Assembly (NCBI GenBank): GCA_014281115.1
Contig: JACONQ010000005.1
Coordinates: 2,852,001-2,916,000 of the forward strand
DNA length: 64,000 nt
Source of the DNA: Laburnicola sp. R22_1
Lineage: Eukaryota > Ascomycota > Dothideomycetes > Pleosporales > Didymosphaeriaceae
Reading direction: 5' to 3'
Below the pieces are notes generated by a model. It was given only the letters and a program-made list of their open reading frames with translations, made no database searches and was not told the DNA's origin. How positions within the stretch are numbered: the stretch's first letter is position 1; every line of letters starts with the position of its first letter. Shown in pieces: positions 10,589 to 20,926 of this stretch. A program made the position numbers and the translations under genes.

Positions 10589-12713
10589 CCGTGTGTGCGG
10601 GGTCAATGCGCGCCGAGCCTCAATGCGCGCTCAACACCAAAACAGCTCGGCCAAACTTGAGACTGCAGAGCTCTGTACAATAGCTATTTTTACGAGACTT
10701 TTTAGCAGAGAGGTCTATAAGTCTCAATAATCAATTACAGCTACAAAAATCTACTTGGAGTTTTGATAACCCGGCCCCTACGCGACTGAGGCTGCTGAGG
10801 CCGCGATGCAGCACCTGAGGCCTTAGCAGCATCTACAGCCTTAACAGTAGGCCTTTTTCTCTGAGTAGCCTTTGCAACTGACCTAGAGATATTTTCCTTA
10901 CGCTTTCTGCCAAGTTTTAGACGATTCTGAAGTTGTTGCTGAGCCCTACGAGCCTGCTGCTTTTGCACTTGCTTAGCGGCCTGATCGGCCTTCTCCTTCG
11001 CTCGAGCTGCTTGAGCCTCAGCCCTCGCAACACGCCTCTCTTGTAGTAGCCTTGATTTCAACTGCTTACTGGCCTTGCGGGCCTCAGCTGCCTCGCTTTT
11101 CTGGAGCCGTAGCTGCTCCTCATCAGCCTCCTTTTGCTGCAGACGGTCACGTGCTTTCTGTACACTGCTTGGTGACCAGAAAACAGCTCCCCCATAGTAC
11201 TCATCAGGCTGATCAAGCTGTAGAGGCTTGCCACGCTTCCTTCGCCTCTTCTCATTGCCTAGCGCTGCGCTTAGGCCCTCGTTTTCATGTTGTAGTAGCT
11301 GTTTTTGTACTGCAATTGAGTGCACTGTTCGGCTTAGCTTCTTTGCCTCCTTACTACTCCCTACACCCACTGCAGCCTTTACAAGCCGGTCAACTTTCCT
11401 CCAGTCAGACGCGCTAAGTACTGAGGTTGAGCTTTCTCTTGATTCTTGCCTAGGTAGGCTGTTTTGAGCAAATCTTCTGAGTATAGCCTCTGGATTAAGT
11501 GGCGATATGCCTGTGGCCTCAAAGGCCTTGAGAACTAACGGCTGCTCAAACGAGGTCTGCCAGGCCTTCCAGAACAGGCTAAAGAAGTCTCTCTTAGCAA
11601 CTGGTGATAGCCCCTGGCTTCTATGTAGGAAGGCTGACAGCTCGGCTGAGTAGGCAGTAGAGAGAGGCTTGAACATGACAACGTCGAGCGGCTGCAGCGT
11701 ATGCGTCGAATGAGGCGGAAATATAGCAAGGAGGATCTTGTTCTGATCACAGTAGCTAATAAAATCCATAGTAAGGTGGGATCCATGGCCGTCAAGGATA
11801 AGTAGTCGGTAGGAGCGTCGAGCTTTCTCTCTAGTACAGCGATCAAACACCTGTTCGAGCCATGCGAGGCCTATATCGTCGTTCGTCCAGCCTGAGCCTG
11901 ATGAGGTGATAAAGGCTGAGTGGTGCATAGGGTTGATTTCTTCTACCCAGCTCGATTGTAGGCCTTGAGGGCCTGCCTGATAGATAAGCGCTGGATCCAG
12001 CGCTGATCCATCGGCGCATATGCAGGCTAGGATCGAGATCCACTCGCGACTGCCATCCTGGATTGCCTGCCTTACTTCCTTGCTTTCGTACATCTGCCTA
12101 CTGAAGATCCTCTTTGAACGGGAGGTGATGCCAAGTAGGATGCCCTTTTCGTCCATGTTATATATATGGCGAGCTTCAATGCTATATTGGCTTATTTTCT
12201 GCTGTAGAAGGTCGAAATATAGGCGGTACTTTGCCTCTGAGTCGGCCTGGTGGCGATTGCTGTCTATACCGGCCGTCCAGCGTAAAATGAGCTGAGTGCT
12301 GTTCCGCTTGATAAATTGATCAACCCAGTACATGCTGATGCTAGTTTTGGCTATACATGCTGCGAAACTCTGGATCATTTGTCTTGTAGGTGGTAGGCCT
12401 TTCTGAGTAAGCTTTTCTATATAGCGTATAAGCTCCTGCTCTTGTTGAGGGCTGAGTTTTCGTCGGTTGATTCCTTCGGCTGTACGCGCCTGCGTTTTAG
12501 CCTGGTGTCTTCGCGTTAGGGTAGAGCGTATAACGCCATACTTCTTTGCAATTTCCGTATAGTTGATAGATTCTGTAGGATCTAGTGATTGTATAGCTGC
12601 AAGCGCAGCCTCAATAGACCCCATATTAGCTGCGGTAGGTGGTGTTGAAGTTTAGGATGTTTTCGTGTTGAGCGCGCATTGAGGCTCGGCGCGCATTGAC
12701 CCCGCACACACGG
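10589..12713 (-). mobile_element. Complete pogo/Fot1-type transposon with 49-bp perfect terminal inverted repeats
   Basis: The element is 2,125 bp and begins CCGTGTGTGCGGGG. Positions 10589-10637 and 12665-12713 are exact inverted repeats, and the element is flanked by TA at 10587-10588 and 12714-12715. Each terminal repeat holds two TCAATGCGC words starting 17 bp apart (10603 and 10620 at the left end). The single gene is on the minus strand and is intact. It is inserted inside the C-terminal coding part of TE1. Perfect ends plus an intact gene suggest a recent, possibly still mobile copy. Confidence 0.93.
10741..12624 (-). CDS. Intact pogo/Fot1-family DDE transposase
   Basis: The frame encodes 627 residues with no stop, starting MGSIEAALAAIQSL inside the element. 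Order of domains: an N-terminal psq-type helix-turn-helix (about residues 5-50, with YTEIAKKYGVIRSTLTRRH), a CENP-B-type DNA-binding domain (about 55-125, with GLPPTRQMIQSFA), and a DDE_1 catalytic domain (about 150-380). The acidic triad is visible as D158 in IYNMDEKG, D278 in LLILDGHGSH and D314 in LQPLDVVMFKP. The C-terminal third is a basic coiled coil rich in Gln, Ala, Arg and Lys, ending GRVIKTPSRFL. Length fits full-length fungal pogo transposases. It would cut and paste the surrounding element at TA sites in the nucleus. Absence of RIP damage contrasts strongly with its neighbours. Confidence 0.92.
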   Translation of the reverse strand: MGSIEAALAAIQSLDPTESINYTEIAKKYGVIRSTLTRRHQAKTQARTAEGINRRKLSPQQEQELIRYIEKLTQKGLPPTRQMIQSFAACIAKTSISMYWVDQFIKRNSTQLILRWTAGIDSNRHQADSEAKYRLYFDLLQQKISQYSIEARHIYNMDEKGILLGITSRSKRIFSRQMYESKEVRQAIQDGSREWISILACICADGSALDPALIYQAGPQGLQSSWVEEINPMHHSAFITSSGSGWTNDDIGLAWLEQVFDRCTREKARRSYRLLILDGHGSHLTMDFISYCDQNKILLAIFPPHSTHTLQPLDVVMFKPLSTAYSAELSAFLHRSQGLSPVAKRDFFSLFWKAWQTSFEQPLVLKAFEATGISPLNPEAILRRFAQNSLPRQESRESSTSVLSASDWRKVDRLVKAAVGVGSSKEAKKLSRTVHSIAVQKQLLQHENEGLSAALGNEKRRRKRGKPLQLDQPDEYYGGAVFWSPSSVQKARDRLQQKEADEEQLRLQKSEAAEARKASKQLKSRLLQERRVARAEAQAARAKEKADQAAKQVQKQQARRAQQQLQNRLKLGRKRKENISRSVAKATQRKRPTVKAVDAAKASGAASRPQQPQSRRGRVIKTPSRFL

Positions 12714-12721
12714 TACCGGTA

Positions 12722-14509
12722 AGCTAGCGCAGCCGGTTGTGAGACACCCAGGGATATGAGACACCGCGCAGAAATCCTCCACCCTTCAAAAAATCGCGAT
12801 AATTGATTCAGCGTAATTACAATTGCCACTCACTACACATAGATTGCAGAGTTTTAGCTGCTACTTCTGCTGCTAGTTTTTCTGCCTCCTTTTCTTTGTT
12901 AGGACTATTGTTTTGTTGCTCTATAAGCTTAGAGGCCTCTACTACTATCTTAATCGTATCTACGTTGGCAAAGCGTTGATTTGGGTCCATACGAACCCTC
13001 TTTCGTGGTGCTTAAGGCTTAAGAGCCTCAAGTTGGCTCTGCAATTGTTTGTTCTCTGCTTCTAGCGCTACTAAGCGAGTATTTGCAACTGCAATTGCCT
13101 TGCCAGCTTTTTCAAACAGTTAGTGAACCTTCTGGCCTATACTCTGCTCTTTGTGAAGCGCTCGCTGAGCTATAAACAGATTACAAGGGCCGCAGGGGGT
13201 AGAGAGATAGCTCTCGATTGGTTGTTGAGCTTGATTCTGGCGAGGTGGCGTAACAGGCCTTCGAGCGACTTAAGATGAGTTAATTACTCGCTTAATGTTT
13301 AATAGGCAGATGCCTGCAGTAGCCTATCTAGCGCGAATAACTCTCTTAGTGATTGCACCCTCTCTAGCAACGTGGTAGGTAGTAATAAAGCGTTCCTTTT
13401 TAACTAGGGCAGCATTATTAAGGTGTGATAACTCCTGGATCTGCTAGCGATAGAATTGTTTTACTACTAAGAAAACAGAGAGATCTAGGGGCTGCAGAAC
13501 GTGAGATGAGTGAGCAGGGAGAAATAGAAGCCTGACTTTATTCTGCTTGCAGATCCACAGAAAGTCTAGGTCCACATAGCTGCCGTGGCCATCTAAAATT
13601 AGCATCCTCCAGCGATCCTCCGAGGGCGCAGTTTCTGGCAGAAATACGCGTTGCAGCCACTCAACGCCAATCGCGTTAGATGTCCAGCCATTCTCTAAGG
13701 TTGCGTATAGCTAGTCAGGTATTATTAATGGAAACTAGGTGCTTTGTAGGTGTTTGCCTTTGAAAATAACCGCAGGCCTTAGCTTCTTGCCTATTGCCAA
13801 AACGCACTCGATTATCGACGCCCACTTGCGATTCTCTAGCGACTGATAGTAAGCCTTTGTTTTCTGGCTGTCTGCAAGTACTCTGGTGTTTGCACATACA
13901 CCTAGGGCCTTGCTAGTCTTGTCCATATTCCATGTATCCTTATTGCGTATGTTCAGCTCAACGCGGAGCTGCTTATAGAGCTTAAGAAACTTGCGTATTG
14001 CCTCCTAAGTTGCTCCCTTAGCTCTCGCAGCCTTAATCTTCCTACCCACAATAGAGGCGACGCGTGGGTTGCGTTTGATGAAGTGGGATATCTAGTGTTT
14101 ACCCACTAACGTGGGCTCGCCGTTTATCCTTAGGATTCGATTCGCCATTTCTCGTGTACGAGCGTGAGAAGGAGGATACCCGCGTGCGTCCTCTTCAAGT
14201 ATCCATTGTACAAGGAAGTCCTCTTGTTGTGGAGTTAATCGTTGCTGGTATACGTGGCTGTTTTGCCAGTTTTGTGAACCGCGTACGCGCCTTGAGAGCG
14301 TGGCTAGGGGGATGTTGTGTGCCTTTGCAGCAGCTCGTTGACTAGGAAAAACGCCAGCATTGAGATCGGTAATAGCTGCTTGAATTGCTGCCTCACGATT
14401 GGCCATTTTGGTAGGGTGGATGTGGAGATATCGCGATTTTTTTGAGGGGTGGAGGATTTCTGCGCGGTGTCTCATATCCCTGGGTGTCTCACAACCGGCT
14501 GCGCTAGCT
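12722..14509 (-). mobile_element. Element E: decayed pogo-type transposon with about 80-bp terminal inverted repeats
   Basis: The ends beginning AGCTAGCGCAGCCGG are inverted copies, identical over the first 63 bp and near-identical to about 80 bp. Flanking TA dinucleotides are at 12720-12721 and 14510-14511, giving an element of 1,788 bp. The terminal repeat contains two TGAGACACC words starting at 12740 and 12757, 17 bp apart. It lies only 8 bp from the intact element (TA-CCGG-TA). It is a sister of element F at 48089-49880: similar length, same AGCTAGCGC terminus and similar transposase. Confidence 0.9.
12850..14406 (-). pseudogene. Decayed transposase of element E
   Basis: Starting at the ATG at 14406 (MANREAAIQAAITDL) the minus strand reads a psq-type helix-turn-helix and the CENP-B-type domain (TPQQEDFLVQWILEEDARGYPPSHARTREMANRILRINGE). 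Pieces of the DDE domain follow (DKTSKALGVCANTRVL, then IIECVLAIGKKLRPAVIFKG). Several TAG and TAA codons interrupt the frame between and after these blocks, consistent with C-to-T/G-to-A mutation. The 3' boundary is approximate. Confidence 0.75.
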
Positions 14510-14520
14510 TATTCGCGATA

Positions 14521-16651
14521 CCATATTTTACCACCAAATGCACGGACCCACCAAATGCACGTTTTTGCCGCCACCAAGGGCAACACTCCAAAACCTATAC
14601 AACGCCAAATATATAGTAAAATCACTAGATTTTTTGCAGTAGCACTCGTAGGAGCATGTAAAACCATTGCGCAATGATAAATTACTTGCGATAACGCTAT
14701 AGGAGCTGTACAGTACGGGTGCGCGTGGCTCTGGCGGGTGAGGGCACCCTCTCTCCAGTGGGCTCTTGATCAACAATAGTAGCCTCAGGTCTCTTAAGAG
14801 CTTGTTTTTTTGGTGTACAAGGGTTAAGGCTCCGTTAATTACCCTTTTTAGACAATTGTATATCACCTTTGAGTTGCTTTTCGAGCTGCTTTTAGAGTAG
14901 CTTTTCAGCTCGCTTAGCAGCCTTGGCCTCTTTTGCTTACGCCTTCAGTTCTCGCGCCGCCAAACGTACGTGAGCTCTCTCCTCTTTAAGAGCTTGTTTC
15001 TCCTGCTTTTTAAGAAGCCTTTGGTGTTAAGCCTCTAAGAGTTGTTGTTGTTGAAGCTTTTTATCAGTCTCAATTTGCTCCTGCCTCTCGCAGGCCCTCT
15101 AAACTTTGCTAGGTGAGTAAAATATAGCGCCGCTATGCCAATTATTAGGTTTATTAAGTAGGAGAGGCTTGCCACATTAACGGCGCCTCTTCTTATTAAT
15201 AAAAGCTTGCTCAAGCCTATTATATTAGTGTTAAAGGATCCTATATTTAATCTTAAGCTTGTGATAACTTTGCGACAGCTGTTTACGCTCCTCAGCGTGG
15301 TCCTCCGCAACAATGTCCTTCAGTATTTGCCATACTTTACGCCAATCAGAATCAGAGAGGTTTAACGAGCTACTCTAACTTAAGGGAGGGCTCTCGTGCT
15401 CTGCAATAAACTTCTTAAGTATAGTGTTTAGGTTATAAGGTGACAACCTAGTATACTTAAAAGCTTTGAGTATTATTGTTTCTTAAAAGGCCCTTTACTA
15501 AGAGGCGTTAAAGAGTTGATAAAAGTCGCGTTTGGTAATTGCTAAGAGGCCCTAGCAGTTGTATATAAACTCTAAGAGCTCTCTTGTATACGCCGTACTT
15601 AGAGGCTTAAACATCGCCACATCAAGAGGCTGGAGAGTGTGGGTAGCGTGTGGCGGGAAGGTTATAAGGAGTATTTTGTTATTGTCGCAGTATGTGATAA
15701 ATTGCATGGTAATATAAGACCCATGCCCATTAAGTATAAGTAGTTAGTACTCCCTACAAGCTTTCTCCTTGGTCTCGCGATCAAATACTTGTTTGAGCCA
15801 CGCTAAACCAATCTTATTGTTAGTCCACCTACTTAATAAGCTCGCAAAAAAGGCCTTGTAGTGTTGCAGATCAAAATCTTAAAGCCATAAGTCTTGTATA
15901 TTGCCCATAGTAGCTTGATAAATCAAGGCTGGCGTTAGCGAGGTGCCGTCGGCGCAAATACAGGCAATTGTTGTTACCCACTCTCTATTACTGTCCTAGA
16001 GCATTTGCTTATAAGGGCCCTGCTCATACAGCTGCCGCGAGAACACTCTTTTTATCTTAGTAAGCACTCCAATAAGGAACCCTTTTTCATCCATATTGTA
16101 CATATGGCGACTGTCGATATCGTACTAGGTTATTTTGTCGCCTAAAAGCTTAAAGTATAAGGCGTATTTGGTAGCAGAATCAGCGCGGTGGCGACAGGCG
16201 TCGATACCAGTAGTCCATCGCGATATAAGCTTAATATTGTTGCGGGCAATAAAGCGCTCAACCCAGTTTTTGCCTAGCTCTTTTCTAGCTATTTCTGTTG
16301 CAAAATTTCAGATTATTTGCTTTATAGGAGGCAGGCCTCTCTTATTAAGCTTATATATGTAGTTTACAAGCTCTTTTTCTTATGTGGTGTTAAGAAATTT
16401 CTACTCATTTGCCCTCTCTATGTAGCTTTTATTAATCCCGCGCGCGCGCCGCGATAAAGTTAATCGCTCAACGCCAAATAATTTAGCAATTTTGGTGTAA
16501 TTAGGCTTTTCACCTGCTAGCAAGCTTTCGATTGCTGCCAGCGCGGCCTCTATAGCGTCAATATTGGTGGAGTTATGAGCGTTGATAAACTACGTGGATT
16601 TTTTCAAAACCGTGCATTTGGTGGGGTCGTGCATTTGGTGATTAGTCATGG
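14521..16651 (-). mobile_element. Element A, left copy (decayed pogo-type transposon)
   Basis: The outer end (CCATATTTTACC) and inner end (CCATGACTAATC read inward from 16651) are imperfect terminal inverted repeats. Both contain two CCACCAAATGCACG-like words; at the outer end they start at 14531 and 14548, 17 bp apart. Bounded by TA at 14519-14520 and 16652-16653. It is the mirror image of the copy at 18796-20926 and has the same length. Confidence 0.88.
14682..16569 (-). pseudogene. Decayed transposase of element A, left copy
   Basis: This is the mirror of the better preserved right copy. Pogo-type blocks are readable between numerous TAG/TAA stops. Differences from the right copy are mostly transitions (for example Cys/Tyr, Ile/Thr, Val/Met and His/Tyr replacements in the segment 15035-15313 versus 20134-20412). 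Confidence 0.75.
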
Positions 16652-16742
16652 TACCCTGTCTCGGCAGTCAATGCGCACCGTCACTCAATGCGCAACCCCA
16701 ACATGACGCGCCCCAACTTTGACGCGCCCCAACTCCACCAAT

Positions 16743-16959
16743 ATGGACCCAATTAACGCCGCGATAGCAGCAATCGAAGCGCAAGAACCAGGAGAATTTT
16801 TATCATACAATAAAATCGCCAAAGAATTTGGTGTTGTACGCTCTACGTTGACGCGCAGGCACCAACGCGTCACGCAGGCGCGTACTATCACTGATGGTAC
16901 ACGTCGTCTACTCCATCCACAACAAGAAAAGGGGCTTCTACAATATATCACCTACCTTA
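16743..16959 (+). pseudogene. N-terminal transposase fragment of element B, left copy
   Basis: It begins MDPINAAIAAIEAQEPGEF and reads a psq-type helix-turn-helix (YNKIAKEFGVVRSTLTRRH) related to the intact transposase at 10741-12624. The coding similarity stops at YLTE, where element C begins. Only about 72 codons remain. Confidence 0.8.
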
Positions 16960-18487
16960 CGGAGGTGCCTTTCAAAAGTCTTTTCCTGGACCGTGCACAG
17001 TGGCGCAAGCTAAAAACGCCACCAAATTCTTCGTACGAGAGACATCTCTATTCAATATCAACCCAATCATCTACTATAGGAGCTTCAAACCGTCGTACCT
17101 TCTCAGTCTTACCCTCTCTATACTCATTACCACCTTCAAGACGAAGAATCTCCTGAATATGCCGCTCAATCCTCTCAATCCAAGCCTGAATCCGCCACTG
17201 TTCTAACTCCCCCCATGCCTCTTGCCATACACGCTCTGCCTTAGCTCTTAACTAAGGAGACCCTTTCTTTATTGTTACTCTTTTCATATAAGGCCAGGCT
17301 GGCTCAATCATATTCAAGTCAGGGGAGTTTCCAGGCCATAGTAATTGTACGACCCTAGCCAAGCTATAGAGCCTGTCTTTATAGAAAGACTTATGTGGGC
17401 TTGCACCATCCTCTTGAACTATTACCCTAGGTTGAGTCTTCTCACATTCTCGTACGAAGGGAATTAGTTTAGGAATAACAACCTGACGGCAGTATCTCCA
17501 CCAATCAATCCCAGTTCCGCTCCCTCTTTTAAGCTTACCATGCTTTCTATCCCACTTCCATTGTGGTTTTCGTCCTGGCTAATTTCGAAGGCCCATTTAA
17601 GCTAAAGGCGTATTTAGCTCCTACTCTGCCTTAAGAATAGGCTCAAGTTCTCTATTTATAGCTTCTAGTTCTTAATCTGCAATCTTTCTTTCGCTCTTTG
17701 TCTCTGCCTTCCAGATATAACATGGGCCTTTTAAGTCGTACGAAAAGCAACCCCAAAACATAAACTCAGAGAACCCCTTCCACCGCGGCCGAATGCAGGA
17801 CTTAACAAAACGCTTAGAAGGTAGACGCCAAACGTAGTATCCCCCTCTTTGAAGACCATAGACAACAGATGTCTTATTAGACTAGATAACCTTTTTCCAG
17901 TCTTTAATTGTCTAGTCCTTATAATTAAGAGCAAATTGATAACGGGCTCGCTTTATCTTATCTGTTAGCCCTAGTTTGCGGGTAGGCTTTGTCTTTTAAT
18001 ATCCAGATGCTCTAAGGATTCGCCAGACTGTGATATCTAACACTCCTCTAATCTCTGCTGCGATTTAAGCGCAGGTCTTCTCGCGAGCATATCGATCTTG
18101 ACGGACCTTTAATAGTACATCTTCAACTAGCTCCTCAGTTTGCTTCTTTAGGCGGCCGGATCGATTGCCATCTTCAACGTATTTGTCAAGGATCGTCTTG
18201 CTCTCAGCGGGGTTTAGTCCTCGGGTGATAGCCTTACAATAGATAGCATTAACCGTGCGCGGCTGGATTCCAGTTATAGACTCGATCTCAGTATTTGAAA
18301 AGCCAGCCAGCTTTAGAGTCAAGGCTTGAGCTTGGGTGGCAATGTCGTACGAAGGCATTATCAGGTAGATAGAAGAGTAGCAATGATGAAGATTGAGGGA
18401 TTTTTGCTATGAGGGGTGCTAGCGCCAAGAGCAGTGGCTTACGCCACCGTGCACGGTCCAGGAAAAGACTTTTGAAAGGCACCTCCG
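16960..18487 (-). mobile_element. Element C: decayed Tc1/mariner transposon at the centre of the palindrome
   Basis: Terminal inverted repeats of about 51 bp begin CGGAGGTGCCTTTC at both ends (16960-17010 and 18437-18487). They differ at two positions, both C/T or A/G. The flanks are TA (16958-16959 and 18488-18489). It encodes a DDE_3-type transposase on the minus strand, a family distinct from the pogo elements around it. Confidence 0.85.
17013..18358 (-). pseudogene. RIP-degraded Tc1/mariner (DDE_3) transposase of element C
   Basis: It starts MPSYDIATQAQALTLKLAG with a helix-turn-helix (FSNTEIESITGIQPRTVNAI). It continues through QRGGYYVWRLP and FMFWGCFSY to the catalytic blocks VIVQEDGASPHKS (second Asp) and WPGNSPDLNMIEPAW (third acidic residue). 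At the first catalytic position the expected WSD reads stop-Ser-Asn, two G-to-A changes on the coding strand. Several other TAG/TAA stops occur at Trp/Gln positions. The 3' boundary is approximate. Confidence 0.82.
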
Positions 18488-18704
18488 TAAGGTAGGTGAT
18501 ATATTGTAGAAGCCCCTTTTCTTGTTGTGGATGGAGTAGACGACGTGTACCATCAGTGATAGTACGCGCCTGCGTGACGCGTTGGTGCCTGCGCGTCAAC
18601 GTAGAGCGTACAACACCAAATTCTTTGGCGATTTTATTGTATGATAAAAATTCTCCTGGTTCTTGCGCTTCGATTGCTGCTATCGCGGCGTTAATTGGGT
18701 CCAT
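18488..18704 (-). pseudogene. N-terminal transposase fragment of element B, right copy
   Basis: Mirror copy of the fragment at 16743-16959, with the same start (MDPINAAIAAIEAQ) and the same truncation point at the border of element C. Confidence 0.8.
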
Positions 18705-18795
18705 ATTGGTGGAGTTGGGGCGCGTCAAAGTTGGGGCGCGTCATGTTGGGGTTGCGCATTGAGTGACGGTGCGCATTGACTGCCGAGACAGGGTA

Positions 18796-20926
18796 CCATG
18801 ACTAATCACCAAATGCACGACCCCACCAAATGCACGGTTTTGAAAAAATCCACGTAGTTTATCAACGCTCATAACTCCACCAATATTGACGCTATAGAGG
18901 CCGCGCTGGCAGCAATCGAAAGCTTGCCAGCAGGCGAAAAGCCTAATTACACCAAAATTGCCAAATTATTTGGCGTTAAGCGATCAACTTTATCGCGGCG
19001 CGCGCGCGGGATTAATAAAAGCCACATAGAGAGGGCAAATAAGCAGAAATTTCTTAACACCACACAAGAAAAAGAGCTTGTAAACTACATATATAAGCTT
19101 AACAAGAGAGGCCTACCTCCTACAAAGCAAATAATCTGAAATTTCGCAACAGAAATAGCTAGAAAAGAGCCAGGCAAAAACTAGGTTGAGCGCTTTATTG
19201 CCCGCAACAATATTGAGCTCATATCGCGATAGACTACTGGTATCGACGCCTGTCGCCACCGCGCTAATTCTGCTACCAAATACGCCTTATACTTTAAGCT
19301 TTTAGGCGACAAAATAACCCAGTACGATATCAACAGTCGCCATATGTACAATATGGATGAAAAAGGGTTCCTTATTGGAGTGCTCACCAAGATGAAAAGA
19401 GTGTTCTCGCGGCAGCTGTATGAGCAGGGCCCTCACAAGCAAATGCTCCAGGACAGCAATAGAGAGTGGGTAACAACAATTGCCTGTATTTGCGCCGACG
19501 GCACCTCGCTAACGCCAGCCTTGATTTATCAAGCTACTATGGGCAATATACAAGACTCATGGCTTCAAGATTTTGATTCGCAACACCACAAGGCCTTTTT
19601 TGCGAGCTCATTAAGTGGGTGGACTAACAATGAGATTGGTTTGGCGTGGCTCAAACAAGTATTTGATTGCGAGACTAAGGAGAAAGCTCGTAGGGAGTAC
19701 CGACTACTCATACTTGATAGGCATGGGTCTTATATTACCATGCAATTTATCACATACTGCGACAATAACAAAATACTCCTTACAACCTTCCCGCCACACG
19801 CTACCCACACTCTCCAGCCTCTTGATGTGGCGATGTTCAAGCCTCTGAGTACGGCGTATACAAGAGAGCTCTCAGAGTTTATGTACAACTGCCAGGGCCT
19901 CTTAGCAATCACCAAACGCGACTTTTATCGACTCTGCAACGCCTCCTGGCAAAGGGCCTTTTAAGAAACAATAATACTCAAAGCTTTTAAGTGTACTGGG
20001 TTGTCACCTTATAACCTAAACACTATACTTAAGAAGTTTATCGCAGAGCACGAGAGCCCTCCCTTAAGTCGGAGTAGCTTGTTAAACCTCTCTAATTCTG
20101 ATTGGCGTAAAGTACGGCAAATACTGAAGGACATTGTTGCGGAGGACCACGCTGAGGAGCGTAAACAGCTATCGCAAAGTTATTACAAGCTTAAGATTAA
20201 ATACAGGATCCTTTAACACTAATATAATAGGCTTAAGCAAGCTTTTATTAATAAGAAGAGGCGCCGTCAATATGGCAAGCCTCTCCTACTTAATAAACCT
20301 AATAATTGGCATAGTGGCGCCGTATTTTACTTACCTAGCAAAGTTTAGAGGGCCCGCAAGAGGCAGGACCAAATTGAGACTGATAAAAAGCTTTAACAAC
20401 AACAACTCTTAGAGGCTCAACACCAAAGGCTTCTTAAAAAGTAGGAGAAACAAGCTCTTAAAGAGGAGAGAGCTCGCGTACGTTTAGCGGCGCGAGAACT
20501 GAAGGCGCAAGCAAAAGAGGCTAAGGCTGCTAAGCGAGCTGAAAAGCTACTCCAAAAGCAGCTCGAAAAGCAACTCAAAGGTGATATACAATCGTCTAAA
20601 AAGGGTAATCAACAGAGCCTCAACCCTCGTACACCAAAAAAACAAGCTCTTAAGAGACCTGAGGCTACTATTGTTGATCAAGAGCCCACTGGAGAGAGGG
20701 TGCCCTCACCCGCCAGAGCCACGCGCACCCGTACTGTACAGCTCCCACAGCGTTATCGCAAGTAATTTATCATTGCGCAATGGTTTTACATGCTCCTACG
20801 AGTGCTACTGCAAAAAATCTAGTGATTTTACTATATATTTGGCGTTGTATAGGTTTTGGAGTGTTGCCCTTGGTGGCGGCAAAAACGTGCATTTGGTGGG
20901 TCCGTGCATTTGGTGGTAAAATATGG
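18796..20926 (+). mobile_element. Element A, right copy (decayed pogo-type transposon)
   Basis: Same 2,131-bp length and same ends as the left copy, in opposite orientation. Bounded by TA at 18794-18795 and 20927-20928. Confidence 0.88.
18878..20765 (+). pseudogene. Decayed transposase of element A, right copy
   Basis: The frame opens without a surviving ATG (ATT-GAC-GCT) and reads a helix-turn-helix (PNYTKIAKLFGVKRSTLSRR). It then gives a long open DDE stretch at 19344-19964 with MYNMDEKGFLIGVLTK, ADGTSLTPALIYQA, LLILDRHGSY and LQPLDVAMFKPLSTAY. Early stops are a TGA and a TAG near 19137-19230, then a TAA near 19962. It ends RTVQLPQRYRK with TAA at 20763-20765. All three catalytic Asp positions remain in this copy, but LILDGHGSH has become LILDRHGSY. 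Confidence 0.78.

Larger units (their letters stand above)
16654..18793. mobile_element. Element B ends: 306-bp inverted copies of a pogo 5' end around element C
   Basis: Both ends begin CCCTGTCTCGGCAG next to a TA and carry two TCAATGCGC words starting at 16668 and 16685, 17 bp apart. Each end then continues into the first codons of a pogo transposase. Normal elements share only short terminal repeats. Here about 306 bp (16654-16959 and 18488-18793), including coding sequence, is duplicated in inverted orientation, and the rest of B is missing. Element C sits between the two copies. Confidence 0.85.
14521..20926. repeat. 6.4-kb palindromic composite A-B-C-B-A
   Basis: Positions x and 35447-x are complementary from 14521/20926 inward to 17010/18437, giving arms of 2,490 bp. 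Matching open frames fall at exactly mirrored coordinates, so no length difference was detected. The arms differ by scattered substitutions, mostly transitions. The spacer (17011-18436) is the unique part of element C. The unit is flanked by TA at 14519-14520 and 20927-20928. Components from outside in: element A (2,131 bp), a TA, the first 306 bp of element B, and the Tc1-like element C in the centre. Confidence 0.92.

Noticed and set aside
14521..20926. Palindrome as a pure assembly artefact
   Set aside because: The two arms differ by scattered substitutions and the outer flanks differ, which a collapsed or mirrored assembly would not produce; long reads would still be decisive.
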